In this document: positions 9,712-19,314 of the stretch, piece by piece
How positions within the stretch are numbered: position 1 is the stretch's first letter
Layout of the letters: each line of letters starts with the position of its first letter
Assembly (NCBI GenBank): GCA_030538185.1
Contig: JAUNUK010000001.1
Span: 484,296-548,295 of the forward strand
DNA length: 64,000 bases
Origin: Actinomycetaceae bacterium
GTDB lineage: Bacteria; Actinomycetota; Actinomycetes; Actinomycetales; Actinomycetaceae
Reading direction: 5' to 3'
Notes under the pieces: generated by a model
The model's input: the letters and a program-made list of their open reading frames with translations, nothing else
The model's database searches: none
Told to the model about the DNA's origin: nothing
Translations under genes and position numbers: made by a program

Positions 9712-10416
9712 ATGATTCGACTCGATCAGGTCACGAAGATCTATAAGAGGGGTGCTCGTCCCGCCCTCGACGAGGTCTCTCTTAGGATCGAACGCGAGGA
9801 ATTCGTATTCCTTGTGGGCACTTCCGGATCTGGAAAATCAACACTTCTTTCCTTGATGCTCCGTGAAGAGTCAGCCACCAGCGGCCAAGTTTATGTCCTG
9901 GGCAAAGAGTTGGGCAGCCTGTCCAGGTGGCGGGTGCCCAAACTGCGCCGCCAGATCGGCGCTGTTTTCCAAGACTTTAGGCTGCTAGAAAACAAAACCG
10001 TTTTTGAAAACGTCGCCATAGCACTTCAGGTCATAGGCAAGCCGCGACATATCATTAGGGCCACGGTCCCTGACGTCCTCGACATGGTCGGTTTGGGCGG
10101 CAAAGAAAAACGCCTCCCTCATGAGCTATCCGGTGGGGAACAACAGCGCGTGGCTATTGCTCGCGCTATGGTCAACCGCCCCCCAATCCTCTTGGCAGAT
10201 GAGCCGACGGGAAACCTGGACCCAGCCACCTCCTTGGGGATCATGCGGCTGTTGGACAGAATCAACCGGGCAGGAACCACCGTTGTGATGGCCACGCACG
10301 ATGAGGAGACCGTCAACCAGATGCGTAAACGGGTCGTGGAATTGGACGATGGCCAGATTATTCGTGACCAAGACCGTGGCATATACGGCGCCCAGGCGGT
10401 AAGGGAGGCCGAATAA
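9712..10416 (+). CDS. ftsE: Cell division ATP-binding protein FtsE
   Basis: A 234-residue ABC ATPase with Walker [10 protein letters not shown] (about residues 36-44), the ABC signature [14 protein letters not shown] (about 139-152) and Walker B with [12 protein letters not shown]. FtsE forms a complex with FtsX at the division site and drives activation of peptidoglycan hydrolases. ftsX follows after one base and an M23 hydrolase comes next, the standard partner set. A TATAAA at 9684-9689 is a candidate -10 element. The C-terminal RDQDRGIYG resembles FtsE of other actinobacteria. Confidence 0.96.
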   Translation: MIRLDQVTKIYKRGARPALDEVSLRIEREEFVFLVGTSGSGKSTLLSLMLREESATSGQVYVLGKELGSLSRWRVPKLRRQIGAVFQDFRLLENKTVFENVAIALQVIGKPRHIIRATVPDVLDMVGLGGKEKRLPHELSGGEQQRVAIARAMVNRPPILLADEPTGNLDPATSLGIMRLLDRINRAGTTVVMATHDEETVNQMRKRVVELDDGQIIRDQDRGIYGAQAVREAE

Positions 10417-10417
10417 T

Positions 10418-11332
10418 ATGCGTATCGCCTTTGTCTTATCCCAGGTCGGCCAAGGTTTGCGACGTAACCTGGCCATGACGGTTTCGGTCGTTTTGGTCAC
10501 CTTCGTTTCGCTTTTATTCGTGGGTGCAGCCGCCCTTTTGCAAGCCCAGATCTCCAACCTCAAGGACACGTGGTACGGCAAGATCGAAATCTCGGTCAGC
10601 ATGTGCGCCAAGGACGACGTATCCCCACAGTGCGCCGGGGTCGAGGCAACCCAAGAACAACTGGATGCAGTCCAGGCCATTTTGGAATCTGACCAGCTAA
10701 AGCCCTATGTCGAAAAGGTGTATTTCGAATCCAAGGAGGACGCCTACGCCTCTTTTAAAGAACTCATGGGCGAAGATGGCCTCTACCAATACGTCACCGC
10801 CGAGATGATGCCCGCGTCTTTCCGGGTGAAACTGGTCAACCCAGAAGAATATCTTGCGGTTGTTGAGGAAGTTCAAGGCCGCCCCGGTGTTCAAGAGGTC
10901 ATCGATCAACAACAAATCCTGGACAAGCTCTTCACAGGCCTCAACCAAGCCACGGTCTTATCCCTGGGTTTGGCTGGCGTCATGATTGTGGCCGCAATCT
11001 TGTTGATCACCACGACCATCAGGCTTTCCGCCATGTCACGTGAGAGGGAAACCTCGATTATGCGCCTGGTCGGGGCGTCCAACCTGTTTATTCAACTGCC
11101 ATTCATGATTGAAGGCGCTTTATCTGCGTCCCTTGGCGCCATCTTGGCTTCCCTCGGCTTGCTTGTGACAGTTGAGTTCCTGGTCGGAGACTGGTTATCC
11201 TCTCTCTCGGGTGTCGTCAAGCTCATTGACGCCTCAAACGTCATCGCAATCGCGCCCATCTTGATCGTGGCTGCTATAGTTTTGGCGGTCTTTGCCTCTG
11301 CGGCCTCGCTCAATAGGTACACCAGGATTTGA
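10418..11332 (+). CDS. ftsX: Cell division permease-like protein FtsX
   Basis: A 304-residue FtsX with a first membrane helix (about residues 22-45), a large extracytoplasmic loop (about 46-175) and three C-terminal helices. FtsX does not transport; it transmits FtsE ATP hydrolysis to a cell-wall hydrolase through the extracytoplasmic domain. The loop contains the phrase PASFRVKL, which is conserved in FtsX. The gene is 1 base from ftsE and 18 bases from the M23 peptidase, so the three are almost certainly one transcript. Confidence 0.95.
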   Translation: MRIAFVLSQVGQGLRRNLAMTVSVVLVTFVSLLFVGAAALLQAQISNLKDTWYGKIEISVSMCAKDDVSPQCAGVEATQEQLDAVQAILESDQLKPYVEKVYFESKEDAYASFKELMGEDGLYQYVTAEMMPASFRVKLVNPEEYLAVVEEVQGRPGVQEVIDQQQILDKLFTGLNQATVLSLGLAGVMIVAAILLITTTIRLSAMSRERETSIMRLVGASNLFIQLPFMIEGALSASLGAILASLGLLVTVEFLVGDWLSSLSGVVKLIDASNVIAIAPILIVAAIVLAVFASAASLNRYTRI

Positions 11333-11350
11333 CCAGGTCAGGAAGTGGTT

Positions 11351-12694
11351 ATGCGGCTAAAAAGAAGCTGGGCCCTCGTCGCGTCCTTTAGCCTGTTCCT
11401 GCCTATCCTGGGGACTTCACAGGCATTTTCTTTGCCTACACCTTCGGCGATCACAACAACCATTGCCGAGGGCGGGCCGCAAGGGATCGATAAGCGAGAT
11501 GACCTGCGGAAAAAACAGGCCGCAGAGAAAAAACGTCAGCAGGAACTTGAGGCATCTCTAGAGGGTTTAGAATCCGATTTAGCGCAGGTCATCATTGCTC
11601 TTGATCAAACCCAAACGCAACTGCCAGTGGTACAGGCGGCTGTGGACGAGGCTCAGGCGAAGCTGGATGCAGCCTTGAGGGACCTGGAGCAGATTCAGGC
11701 CCGCCTGGAAGTGGCTCAAGTAGAGATGCAACGTCTGGCAGATGAAATTACTGAGGGTGAAAACCGGATTGTCCAATCCCAGGTGACCATTGGCGAAATA
11801 GCACGTCAGGCATATCGCGGCCAAGGTCTATCTTCCTCGATTGTTTCCGTAGTTTTAGGCGCTTCTTCCACAGAAGATCTGACGAAGCGAATGGAAGCCA
11901 ATCGCACGGCAACACGTACGCAGGTCCAAATACTTCAGGGTGTCGAAGACGCAACAGCCGCCAATAGGAACCGTGCTCAAAGGCAGACCGCAGTGACCGA
12001 GCGCATTGGTGAACTGGAACTTCAGGCCAAAGAGGTTGTGGAGCGTTCGGAGGAGGCGAAGAAGGCGCATGCCGCAGAACTGGCGAATTACCAGCACCTT
12101 GAGGAGATCCAAGGCGCTTTGACTGTGGTCTTATCCCAGCAAAAATCCGCCATGGAGGCTCAGCTCCAAGAGGCCATCGCGGCCCAAGCTGCAGCAGCAG
12201 CCAAAATTGCTGCCATTGATGAAGAAAACCGTCGCCTTGCAGCCCTCGCAGCAGCTCAGGGAGGCTCCGCTGGCAGACACGTGACGGGGTCTGGGCTGTT
12301 TTCACTGCCCGTAGCACCCGGAACGCCCATCACCTCAGGCTATGGCAATCGCACCCATCCAGTATTGGGATACACCATGTTCCATGCAGGAACAGACTGG
12401 GGGGCAGCTTGTGGCGTACCTCAGTACGCAGCCCAGGATGGCACCGTTCAGTCTGCCTTCTATGAGGGCACAGGTGGCAACTCCATTTACATTAACCACG
12501 GGATAATCAATGGACACTCCTACGTCACGGTTTATCGACACTTCCAAACCATGCAGGTCTCACCTGGTCAAAAGGTAGCCCGAGGCCAGCAGATTGGACT
12601 GACAGGTACAACAGGGCGCTCTACAGGATGCCACTGTCACTTTGAAGTGTGGCGCAATGGCGCAACAATCAATCCCTTGTCGGTCACAGGTTAA
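11351..12694 (+). CDS. Secreted M23 peptidoglycan endopeptidase with coiled coil (EnvC/RipC-like)
   Basis: A 447-residue exported protein; ATG 11351 has AGGA seven bases upstream and is preferred to the GTG at 11345. A signal peptide (MRLKRSWALVASFSLFLPIL, cleavage near SQAFS) precedes a long Glu/Gln/Ala-rich coiled coil (about residues 45-300) and a C-terminal LytM/M23 domain. Zinc ligands are visible as HAGTD and HCHFEV. Proteins of this layout next to ftsEX are activated by FtsX at the septum (EnvC, PcsB, RipC); the link here is inferred from context. A repeat copy (11467) encodes TTIAEGGPQ in the linker before the coiled coil. Confidence 0.9.
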   Translation: MRLKRSWALVASFSLFLPILGTSQAFSLPTPSAITTTIAEGGPQGIDKRDDLRKKQAAEKKRQQELEASLEGLESDLAQVIIALDQTQTQLPVVQAAVDEAQAKLDAALRDLEQIQARLEVAQVEMQRLADEITEGENRIVQSQVTIGEIARQAYRGQGLSSSIVSVVLGASSTEDLTKRMEANRTATRTQVQILQGVEDATAANRNRAQRQTAVTERIGELELQAKEVVERSEEAKKAHAAELANYQHLEEIQGALTVVLSQQKSAMEAQLQEAIAAQAAAAAKIAAIDEENRRLAALAAAQGGSAGRHVTGSGLFSLPVAPGTPITSGYGNRTHPVLGYTMFHAGTDWGAACGVPQYAAQDGTVQSAFYEGTGGNSIYINHGIINGHSYVTVYRHFQTMQVSPGQKVARGQQIGLTGTTGRSTGCHCHFEVWRNGATINPLSVTG

Positions 12695-12700
12695 GGACCT

Positions 12701-12712
12701 CGCCCTCGGAAA
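12701..12712 (-). repeat. Intergenic copy of the dispersed repeat
   Basis: On the minus strand this reads ATTTCCGAGGGCG, a full match to the 13-mer. It sits 6 bases after the M23 peptidase stop, upstream of smpB, so protein coding cannot explain it. Confidence 0.85.
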
Positions 12713-12770
12713 TGTAAATACTGTAGACTTGCCGGGCTTAGAACTCACGCTAGATGCTAGGAGGGGAGCC

Positions 12771-13298
12771 GTGGGGGCACAAAATTCACAAGCCGTAAAG
12801 TTGACGGCTGCCGAAAAAGCGAAGGCAGAGGCTGATGCCAAGAAAGTTGTTGCGCGCAACAAAAAGGCTGCGCACGATTATTTCTTGGAAGACAAGACTG
12901 AAGCGGGTCTGGTGTTGACTGGAACCGAGGTGAAGGCTTTGAGGCAGGGAAGGGCCTCAATCGCTGAAGCCTGGGTTGAGATTGACGCAGGTCAAGCCTG
13001 GTTGCACAGGGCGAATATTCCTGAATACTCACACGGAACCTGGACGAACCATGCGCCTACCAGGAAGAGGAAGCTGCTTTTACACAAGGCAGAGATAAGT
13101 AAGTTGGCTCAGAAGGTGGATGCGAAGGGCTACACCATCATCCCTGTTGAGCTGTACTTTATTGGCGGGCGGGCCAAGGTTCTTATCGCTTTGGCCAAGG
13201 GTAAACAAGACTGGGATAAACGCCACGACCTGCGCAAGAAACAAGACGATCGTGAAGCACAACGTGCGCTCAGGTCCCATTCTCGCTCTCACCGCTGA
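12771..13298 (+). CDS. smpB: SsrA-binding protein SmpB
   Basis: A 175-residue SmpB, the tmRNA chaperone for rescue of stalled ribosomes. GTG 12771 is preceded by AGGAGGGG and is chosen over an in-frame start at 12642 inside the peptidase gene. The core from VARNKKAAHDYFLEDKTEAG through LALAKGK-type C-terminal residues matches SmpB, including the basic tail (KRHDLRKKQDDREAQRALR). It has about 20 extra N-terminal residues (Ala/Lys-rich). Its RNA partner ssrA lies 5 kb downstream on the other strand. Confidence 0.95.
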   Translation: MGAQNSQAVKLTAAEKAKAEADAKKVVARNKKAAHDYFLEDKTEAGLVLTGTEVKALRQGRASIAEAWVEIDAGQAWLHRANIPEYSHGTWTNHAPTRKRKLLLHKAEISKLAQKVDAKGYTIIPVELYFIGGRAKVLIALAKGKQDWDKRHDLRKKQDDREAQRALRSHSRSHR

Positions 13299-13379
13299 AT
13301 GCGATTGTAGCCAGGTCGCTGTTAACACGCCCCGGCAGTGTTTTGCTTTCATATCCGGGCAGTGCTCTACGATCGTCAT

Positions 13380-15932
13380 ATGAGTCTTGCCCAGCGTCAG
13401 TTTTTTTCACATCGCCGCGTTGTCCGGGGTGGAAAAACTGGACGTGCGCAAGGCTTTGTGGCCTTGCTTTTGGCATCCGTGCTCTTGGCAGCATGCTCGT
13501 TTCCTCAGGATTCAGGGATAAAAACCAGGCCGCAAGGCTTGGAGGTCACTCCGATCAGCATCGACACTGGAGCGGATGTCGCCTCGGCATCTTCCTCATG
13601 GTCAATGGCAAGCTATCCCAACAACGCGGGTTCGGGCATAGGCCGAGAGTTCACCTTAGTTTCAGCCATCATTTCCGAGGGCGGTTTACCTCCTGAACTG
13701 GTTTTATGGCGGGGCTATGGCCAAGACGTCCAAAGGGAAGACGGGGCTCCGAAACCAGAAGGCAACCTGAGCGATGCCCACCTGGCGGTGCTTATAGACG
13801 ATCTGGGGCAGGAGGTGCCCGCCCTCGTCGGAAATACCTTGAACAAGGAAGGTAAGGCCTCGGGGTACCTGTACACGAGGGCCTCCATGGGGACGCAAAC
13901 GCAAGGGGACGCTTTGTGGGTGGACCAGCACTGGGATACCGAGCGTTACGGAGAGTTTGTTGGCGTGCATAACCAAAATATTTTGGTGACACAGACCAGG
14001 CAAGGAACCGTCCACGTGTGGGAGCCATCATTTAAAGCTGGAGAGGCATTGAGTGAGGTCGTGGCGATTCCTGCTGCCTTGACAGGCTCATCGTCGGTCA
14101 CCTTGGATGCGCGAGTCGTGCACGCTGGAGATGAGGGGAGGGCGGTCATCCTCTTTGCTGGAATGAGACGAGATGAGGCAAAGTCAGGATACGGCCTATT
14201 GACCTGCCCGTTCAAGAAGGGCGAGGCGGCGAAAACTTCGGACTGTCACATGTCATCTCTAATCCCTAGAGGTGCATTTGGGACTCCCACGCACATTATC
14301 GACTTGTCCCCAGGGGCGGTACTTGAGGCAAAGCGGTGGGGAGTTTTTGGCACCCAGGTTGTGAAAGGAGAATCGACGCCCGTCTTATGGGCACTGGATT
14401 CGCAGGGGACTGCCTGGATGGTTCATCGGGCCAATACCCAAGCCTTCGAACAGGCCAATATTGGACGTGTTCTCGAAGGCGTGAACCAGGAGGTCGGTGT
14501 TTTTGATGGAGAGGCCTTCACCTGGGATGGTTATTCCCACATCACGCGGCTGTCATTTGACCAGAACGTTGCGGGAGAGGGGCAGCTTCACAGAGAGATT
14601 GTCGTGGCGTGGAATCCGTTGAACACAAAACCCATAGGGGTGCTGGCTGGAGCCTCTGGAAGTCACCTCTTAACACTGGAAGGTGGCGGAGGGCGGCTGT
14701 GGTACATCGGGGCTGACCCCCAGTATGTAGGCGCCACTGATGTGCCCGCGGTAGAGCTGTTGCCTGGTCGCAATACAGCTGCTTCTGTGGTTGACTCCAG
14801 GATTCTTGGTCTTCAGGGGCGGATTCTCTTTAATGAACACGGCTATCAGGTGCTTAATGTTGAAGGGATACCTACCTTGCAGTTGAGCACGACGGCACAA
14901 CCGACAGCGATTGTGGACGGGCGCTTAGTATCTGAGGCGTGGTTACCGACCGGCGCCAGGGAACCTTCACGATACGCGGCATCGTATGGAGATGGGTGGC
15001 TGATTGCCGAGGCAGGTGAAGAGGGTGAATTAGAGGGGACTCATGTGTGGTTTCGTCGTCCATCTGGTGAGTGGAATGTGGTCGATGCAGTACCGAAAGA
15101 TGCTCTTGCCTTGGGGGTGCTTGGACGTGCAGGAGACGGGTGGATTGTGACCTATACGAGCAGTGCTGTTACAGCGCAGCGCACCACTGTTGTGGAGGAT
15201 TCAGGTGGTAAATCAGCACAGGGGGCTGGTGGTGAGCTTTTGGCTCAAGACGGTGATGAATCCCGCGGAGACGAAGAGGCCCAACAGGGGCAAGAAGTCC
15301 AAGACACAGTGTGGGTTTCCCACTCTTTGGACGGTATTGCATGGAAGAGGTATTCCATTCTGGCAAAAAAAGATTCCCGGATAGCCGTTAATGCGGTCTG
15401 TGGCTTACCTGATGGGCAGGCGATTGTGGTGGGGATGAAAGAAACCGGCGGACAGACTAGTGGTGTTGTGTGGAAGCGCGACGAGAACGACCATTGGGAA
15501 GAAACGGTCCTTGACACCGTGGACAGCGTTGAGTCTTGCACCACGGGACACAATGTCACCTTACTGACCACGCGCAGAGGGTCGCAGATTGCATTCTTTA
15601 GTGGTGTTGATGGAAACAACTGGGCGTGGGCTGCTGCAGAGGACAGGAACGCGAATGCAACTTTCACTAGCCCGCAGGCCGTAGTGGGGGGCGGGTTTGT
15701 GGCAGTGGGCGCGCGTAAATCAGGGGGAGTGAACCAGGTGGGCCTCTTGTTATCCAAGGCTGGGAGAGCCTGGTCTTTCGTGCCCCTGACTTTGCCTACG
15801 CAAGTCGACAGATTTGATCAGGCTCTGCTGTTGACTGACCGGGAAGGTGGTGCGGTTTTGGCCGCCCGCAGACACGGACAATGGCAACTGGTCAAAATAG
15901 ACGGGATCCCCCAACTGATCCAAAGGCTTTAA
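13380..15932 (+). CDS. Large lipoprotein of unknown function
   Basis: An 850-residue protein from ATG 13380. A basic N terminus is followed by a hydrophobic stretch ending in the lipobox LLAAC (Cys about residue 39), so it is probably lipid-anchored on the outer face of the membrane. The rest is rich in Gly, Trp and short beta-type segments (for example WVDQHWD, WVSHSLDGIAWKRY, FFSGVDGNNWAW) that recur at intervals, suggesting a beta-propeller of sialidase or WD type; this is an impression from the pattern only. A linker rich in Glu/Gln (about 620-645) divides it. I do not recognise the family. Two repeat copies lie in it (13676 and 13820). Confidence 0.75.
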   Translation: MSLAQRQFFSHRRVVRGGKTGRAQGFVALLLASVLLAACSFPQDSGIKTRPQGLEVTPISIDTGADVASASSSWSMASYPNNAGSGIGREFTLVSAIISEGGLPPELVLWRGYGQDVQREDGAPKPEGNLSDAHLAVLIDDLGQEVPALVGNTLNKEGKASGYLYTRASMGTQTQGDALWVDQHWDTERYGEFVGVHNQNILVTQTRQGTVHVWEPSFKAGEALSEVVAIPAALTGSSSVTLDARVVHAGDEGRAVILFAGMRRDEAKSGYGLLTCPFKKGEAAKTSDCHMSSLIPRGAFGTPTHIIDLSPGAVLEAKRWGVFGTQVVKGESTPVLWALDSQGTAWMVHRANTQAFEQANIGRVLEGVNQEVGVFDGEAFTWDGYSHITRLSFDQNVAGEGQLHREIVVAWNPLNTKPIGVLAGASGSHLLTLEGGGGRLWYIGADPQYVGATDVPAVELLPGRNTAASVVDSRILGLQGRILFNEHGYQVLNVEGIPTLQLSTTAQPTAIVDGRLVSEAWLPTGAREPSRYAASYGDGWLIAEAGEEGELEGTHVWFRRPSGEWNVVDAVPKDALALGVLGRAGDGWIVTYTSSAVTAQRTTVVEDSGGKSAQGAGGELLAQDGDESRGDEEAQQGQEVQDTVWVSHSLDGIAWKRYSILAKKDSRIAVNAVCGLPDGQAIVVGMKETGGQTSGVVWKRDENDHWEETVLDTVDSVESCTTGHNVTLLTTRRGSQIAFFSGVDGNNWAWAAAEDRNANATFTSPQAVVGGGFVAVGARKSGGVNQVGLLLSKAGRAWSFVPLTLPTQVDRFDQALLLTDREGGAVLAARRHGQWQLVKIDGIPQLIQRL

Positions 15933-15967
15933 AAACTGTTCCGCGGTTTGTCTTGGCCGGCGTGAGG

Positions 15968-16153
15968 TCAGTTGAGGATCTTTGTTAGGAAAGCTATTGC
16001 CAAGGCTAGGGCAGAGGCTGCGGCTAGTCCTACCAAAAGACGCAGGAGCTTTTCATTGCGGGGTGTCTTAATGAGTAAGAAGCCCACGGGAAGGACCCCT
16101 AGCAGTAAAAGGACGCCCAGGGCATAGAAAACAGTAGACACCTGGCTAAGCAT
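15968..16153 (-). CDS. Small two-helix membrane protein
   Basis: A 61-residue protein, chosen from the ATG at 16153 with GGAG about nine bases upstream; a TTG at 16192 would add 13 polar residues. Two hydrophobic helices (about residues 5-27 and 36-58) are joined by a basic turn (KTPRNEKLLR). It is convergent with the lipoprotein gene. No family was recognised. Confidence 0.5.
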   Translation of the reverse strand: MLSQVSTVFYALGVLLLLGVLPVGFLLIKTPRNEKLLRLLVGLAAASALALAIAFLTKILN

Positions 16154-16381
16154 AGTCCAATGCTCCGTCCTCGGCAGAAGGTCTTTCTTCAATGATGAAT
16201 CAAATATGACGTATGTGATATAGCTACTGCCTCATTTTAAGACTATTTCTCTGTGTCTATATTTGTACATATTCATTGGTGTTTTTCTATGTCAATACTG
16301 GTTTGATGTCCTTGTTTTTGAGTTACGATAATTTATGTTCCATCAATGCGGATGTACCAAGATCTTTTTAGGAGAATATTC
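16154..16381. other. AT-rich gap upstream of the chemoreceptor
   Basis: This 228-base gap is much more AT-rich than its surroundings and contains no convincing gene. It should hold divergent promoters for the small membrane protein and the chemoreceptor. TACGATAA around 16325 resembles a sigma-28 -10 element but has no matching -35. Confidence 0.4.
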
Positions 16382-18031
16382 ATGTCTGGGACGGAAAAGG
16401 TAGTTTTACCTGATGCAACACCTGTGAAAAATAAGCGGCAAGGAAGAATTAACACAAAGATAATTGTCGTTGGGCTCACAGGCATTGTGGTGTCAATTGT
16501 CGTAGCAATAACCGGAGTCCTGGGTCTATTGTCCTACCAAGCTGGTTTCGAAAGGAATTCAGTTTTTAATCAAGCGCTGTTGAATATTGAAAAGATGCGC
16601 TATGACGCGATGGATGCCGACGGTTGGGTTGAGGGATTAATGCGCAGGGCACGCAATGGTGATCCCGTGAAGGCTGCGGCTAAAGACGGTGAGGTCTACC
16701 CAGGTCTTTCCGCTTCGAAAGAAAACTCATATCTGCACTTAGAAGCGATTCCCTTGAATGTGTTGACACCAGAACAGGCTGAGGTAATACCGGATTTAAA
16801 GCAGAGTTGGGACGCGTATTGGAAAAACGTCGATCAGGTTTTTGAACTCCTCAATGCTCGGAAGATGGACGCGGCTGAAGAATTAGTGCGAGGTCCAATT
16901 TCTGATACCTTGTGGCCTTTGGTTGACAAGGCAGATGAACTCACTAAATCAGTGGAAGGCAACGCAAACGCCGAGAACGCCAAAGTGACAGCAATCTTTT
17001 GGAAAACAGTTCCAATCATGATCCTCACGATGTTAGCGGGTGTCGTTATTACCATTTTCGCCACGACCGTCATTAGTCGAGGAATTCGTAAAGGCATTAC
17101 TGCCATGTTGAATTCCGTTATGGCCTTGTCGAATGGGGATTTGACCAGCGAAATTAACGTCAAGTCCAATGACGAAATTGGACAAATGGCAGTTTCTCTA
17201 AAATCGGCACAAGATACTTTGTCGGGGATTATTGGTTCGGCTGCAAAGGCATCGCAACAGGTCGAATCTGTGAGTACGGAATTGGCTGGGACCTCGCACA
17301 CTGTTTCCGACGCAGCTAAAGGGGTTTCTTCCAGGTCACACACCGTAGCGGATGTGGCAACTCAGGTGTCTGCAAATGTGCAAACACTTGCTACAGGCTT
17401 AGAAGAGATGGGTGCCTCGATTAGAGAGATTTCGAGCAATGCCCAAACTGCAGCTTCTGTGGCGTCCACTGCCACTGAGGTGGCTGATCGCACCACCAAG
17501 ACGGTTGCTAGACTTGGTGAATCGTCACAACAGATTGGCGATGTGATCAAGTCGATTACCTCGATTGCTGAACAGACTAACTTGTTGGCTCTCAATGCCA
17601 CCATCGAGGCTGCCCGTGCCGGTGAAGCCGGTAAGGGATTTGCTGTTGTGGCAGGCGAAGTCAAAGAGCTTGCCGGGGAAACAGGGAGTGCAACCGAGAC
17701 AATATCTGCTCAGATCACCGAGATCCAAGAAGAGACCCAAAGAGCTGTCCACGCTATCGAAGAGATCACTTCGATTATTAACGAGATCGCTTCAATCTCT
17801 ACAACTATTGCGGCGGCAGTAGAGGAACAAACCGCCACGACCAATGAGATGTCCAGGTCTGTTCACGACGCCGCTGCAGGAACCAGTGAGATTGCAGAAA
17901 ACGTCGTCGAGGTAGCACGAGAATCTGAGCAGACTTCGGAGATCATCACGGATCTGGGGGAGTCCATCGGCACCCTGCGAACCCTAGCCACAAACCTGAA
18001 CACCGAGCTGTCCTCATTCAAGTACCAGTAA
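16382..18031 (+). CDS. Methyl-accepting chemotaxis protein
   Basis: A 549-residue transmembrane chemoreceptor. ATG 16382 has AGGAG in front and is preferred to ATG 16346. Order of parts: a cytoplasmic N terminus, a membrane helix (about residues 25-48), an extracellular four-helix-bundle-like sensor (about 50-205), a second helix (about 208-230), a HAMP domain, and a long coiled-coil signalling domain. The tip is the highly conserved [21 protein letters not shown], where CheA and CheW dock. No CheW-binding C-terminal pentapeptide is visible (it ends ELSSFKYQ). The gene implies a chemotaxis system and hence motility. No che genes lie nearby. Confidence 0.94.
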   Translation: MSGTEKVVLPDATPVKNKRQGRINTKIIVVGLTGIVVSIVVAITGVLGLLSYQAGFERNSVFNQALLNIEKMRYDAMDADGWVEGLMRRARNGDPVKAAAKDGEVYPGLSASKENSYLHLEAIPLNVLTPEQAEVIPDLKQSWDAYWKNVDQVFELLNARKMDAAEELVRGPISDTLWPLVDKADELTKSVEGNANAENAKVTAIFWKTVPIMILTMLAGVVITIFATTVISRGIRKGITAMLNSVMALSNGDLTSEINVKSNDEIGQMAVSLKSAQDTLSGIIGSAAKASQQVESVSTELAGTSHTVSDAAKGVSSRSHTVADVATQVSANVQTLATGLEEMGASIREISSNAQTAASVASTATEVADRTTKTVARLGESSQQIGDVIKSITSIAEQTNLLALNATIEAARAGEAGKGFAVVAGEVKELAGETGSATETISAQITEIQEETQRAVHAIEEITSIINEIASISTTIAAAVEEQTATTNEMSRSVHDAAAGTSEIAENVVEVARESEQTSEIITDLGESIGTLRTLATNLNTELSSFKYQ

Positions 18032-18096
18032 CGGCGCAAATCTGTGCCGGTAACGGGTTGAGGGCCCCAGGCTCTGCCCAGAGTCTTTGGAACTAG

Positions 18097-18126
18097 AAAA
18101 GGCGAAAATCGCATTTTTCGCCTTTT
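18097..18126. terminator. Bidirectional hairpin terminator after the chemoreceptor gene
   Basis: AAAAGGCGAAAA (18097-18108) pairs with TTTTCGCCTTTT (18115-18126) around a 6-base loop. The A- and T-rich arms can act in either direction. It lies 65 bases past the chemoreceptor stop. Confidence 0.8.
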
Positions 18127-18172
18127 CGCGAGTGACGCGCGGCGGATTAGCGCGGCGCAATTCAACGCTGAA

Positions 18173-18208
18173 AATGTTTGAGGGCCCCCGCGGGGGCCCT
18201 CAAACATT
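18173..18208 (-). terminator. Perfect 36-base palindrome ending ssrA
   Basis: The arms run 18173-18190 and 18191-18208 and pair completely, with the core GGGCCCCCGCGGGGGCCC. On the minus strand it directly follows the tmRNA 3' end and is followed by TTTT, so it is a strong intrinsic terminator for ssrA. Confidence 0.85.
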
Positions 18209-18580
18209 GGTGGAGATGCGGGGAATCGAACCCCGGTCCGGCGGTTGCCCCGTGATACTTCTCCGGGTGCAGTCTGCTGTCGTTGTTCTCAGCCCCAGCA
18301 CTCACGCAGACAAGATGCTGACAGACTCAGTTACCTAGATGTCGAAGCGTGTCCGGCAACAAGACACGCAACCAGTGGCTTCTTAGATGACGCCAGGAAC
18401 TAGGCCAGAAGCTTGCCTAGGCTGACGGAAGCAGTTCGCTAGCTCAGGCGGCTAGAGCGAAGGCTTCGGTGCGATTACGTTCGGCACCTATAGTTTTGCG
18501 CTCATCGTTTTCGAGATGAGAGACGCATCCTCGACCCGCTTCTCCCACACCAACAACCGTCGTCGAAACCGATCATCCCC
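18208..18580 (-). ncRNA. ssrA: Transfer-messenger RNA
   Basis: A 373-nt tmRNA on the minus strand. The 5' end GGGGATGATCGG (18580 downward) pairs with the 3' acceptor arm ATCTCC-A-CCA (ending at 18208), and the T-arm GGTTCGATTCC is visible. The CCA is encoded. The tag reading frame runs 18485 to 18444 and gives AERNRTEAFALAA followed by TGA; the ALAA end is the standard proteolysis signal. It works with SmpB to free stalled ribosomes and mark the unfinished protein. Confidence 0.95.
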
Positions 18581-18614
18581 AAAATATTGACTTATCAAGA
18601 AGCTGGGTCCGTAC

Positions 18615-18642
18615 ACTTTAGAGTTATTTTCCCAGCCCTCAA
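18615..18642 (-). promoter_or_regulatory. Candidate ssrA promoter
   Basis: On the minus strand TTGAGG (18642-18637) and TAAAGT (18620-18615) are separated by 16 bases, a reasonable housekeeping sigma layout. Transcription would begin about 25-30 bases before the mature tmRNA, leaving a leader for RNase P to remove. Confidence 0.5.
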
Positions 18643-18895
18643 GTCTAAATTATTTTCCGGTAATTGGCAATACTCTTTCTATCGATCCCCGAAGCGAATC
18701 GCCGAAACGCCTCAATGATTAGAAACAATTGTGATTCGAGTGGTCTGTGTTACGCAAGAGGCTTTGAACTGCGCTATTTCGTGAGATATTCGCCTCTTTC
18801 CCCTCTTGAAACCTGACAAAGTGGCAGGAAAGTGCGTAATCTCTATAAGTGGCCGCTTTGAGCGCGGCCAATCACGATCGATCGAGAGGTACCAC

Positions 18896-19177
18896 ATGTC
18901 TGTCAACCGTACTGAGCTTGTTGCTGAGATTGCTTCGCGCACCTCACTGTCCAAGACCGAGGCAGATGCCGCGCTAGCTGCTTTCCAGGCCATCCTGGTG
19001 GAGAACCTGGCTAAGGGTGAAACAGTCAAAGTAACTGGTCTTATGTCAATTGAGCGCGTGGCACGTGCTGCCCGCACGGGTCGCAATCCGCGCACTGGCG
19101 AAGAGATCCAGATTCCTGCGGGCTATGGCGTTAAGCTCTCCGCTGGCTCAACTTTGAAGAAGGCTGTCAGCAAGTGA
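18896..19177 (+). CDS. hup: HU-family nucleoid-associated protein
   Basis: A 93-residue HU-type DNA-bending protein from ATG 18896 behind GAGAGG; an in-frame start at 18806 would add 30 residues with no family support. The beginning VNRTELVAEIASRT and the DNA-binding arm RTGRNPRTGEEIQIPAG are characteristic. It lacks the Lys/Ala-rich C-terminal tail of mycobacterial HupB, so it is the short form. Upstream is a possible hairpin (ggccgc...gcggcc, about 18851-18870) in the leader. Confidence 0.94.
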   Translation: MSVNRTELVAEIASRTSLSKTEADAALAAFQAILVENLAKGETVKVTGLMSIERVARAARTGRNPRTGEEIQIPAGYGVKLSAGSTLKKAVSK

Positions 19178-19208
19178 TGCGGGGATAACTCCCGTCTCAT
19201 TTATACGT

Positions 19209-19250
19209 AAAGTGCCGATGACACACAGGTGTTGTCGGCACTTTCGTTTC
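19209..19250 (+). terminator. Intrinsic terminator after hup
   Basis: AAAGTGCCGA (19209-19218) pairs with TCGGCACTTT (19235-19244), followed by CGTTTCC. It lies 30 bases past the HU stop codon. Confidence 0.75.
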
Positions 19251-19255
19251 CCCAT

Positions 19256-19267
19256 TTTCCGAGGGCG
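19256..19267 (+). repeat. Intergenic copy of the dispersed repeat
   Basis: TTTTCCGAGGGCG lies between the hup terminator and the end of the convergent sirtuin gene, in non-coding DNA. It differs from the 13-mer consensus at one position. Confidence 0.8.
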
Positions 19268-19314
19268 GGCAAACCCCTGGCACCATGCAGGCGCCAGATC
19301 CCGATTGGGACTCA

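Noticed and set aside
16320..16335. Sigma-28 promoter before the chemoreceptor gene
   Set aside because: TACGATAA resembles the -10, but no TAAA-like -35 lies at the right distance.
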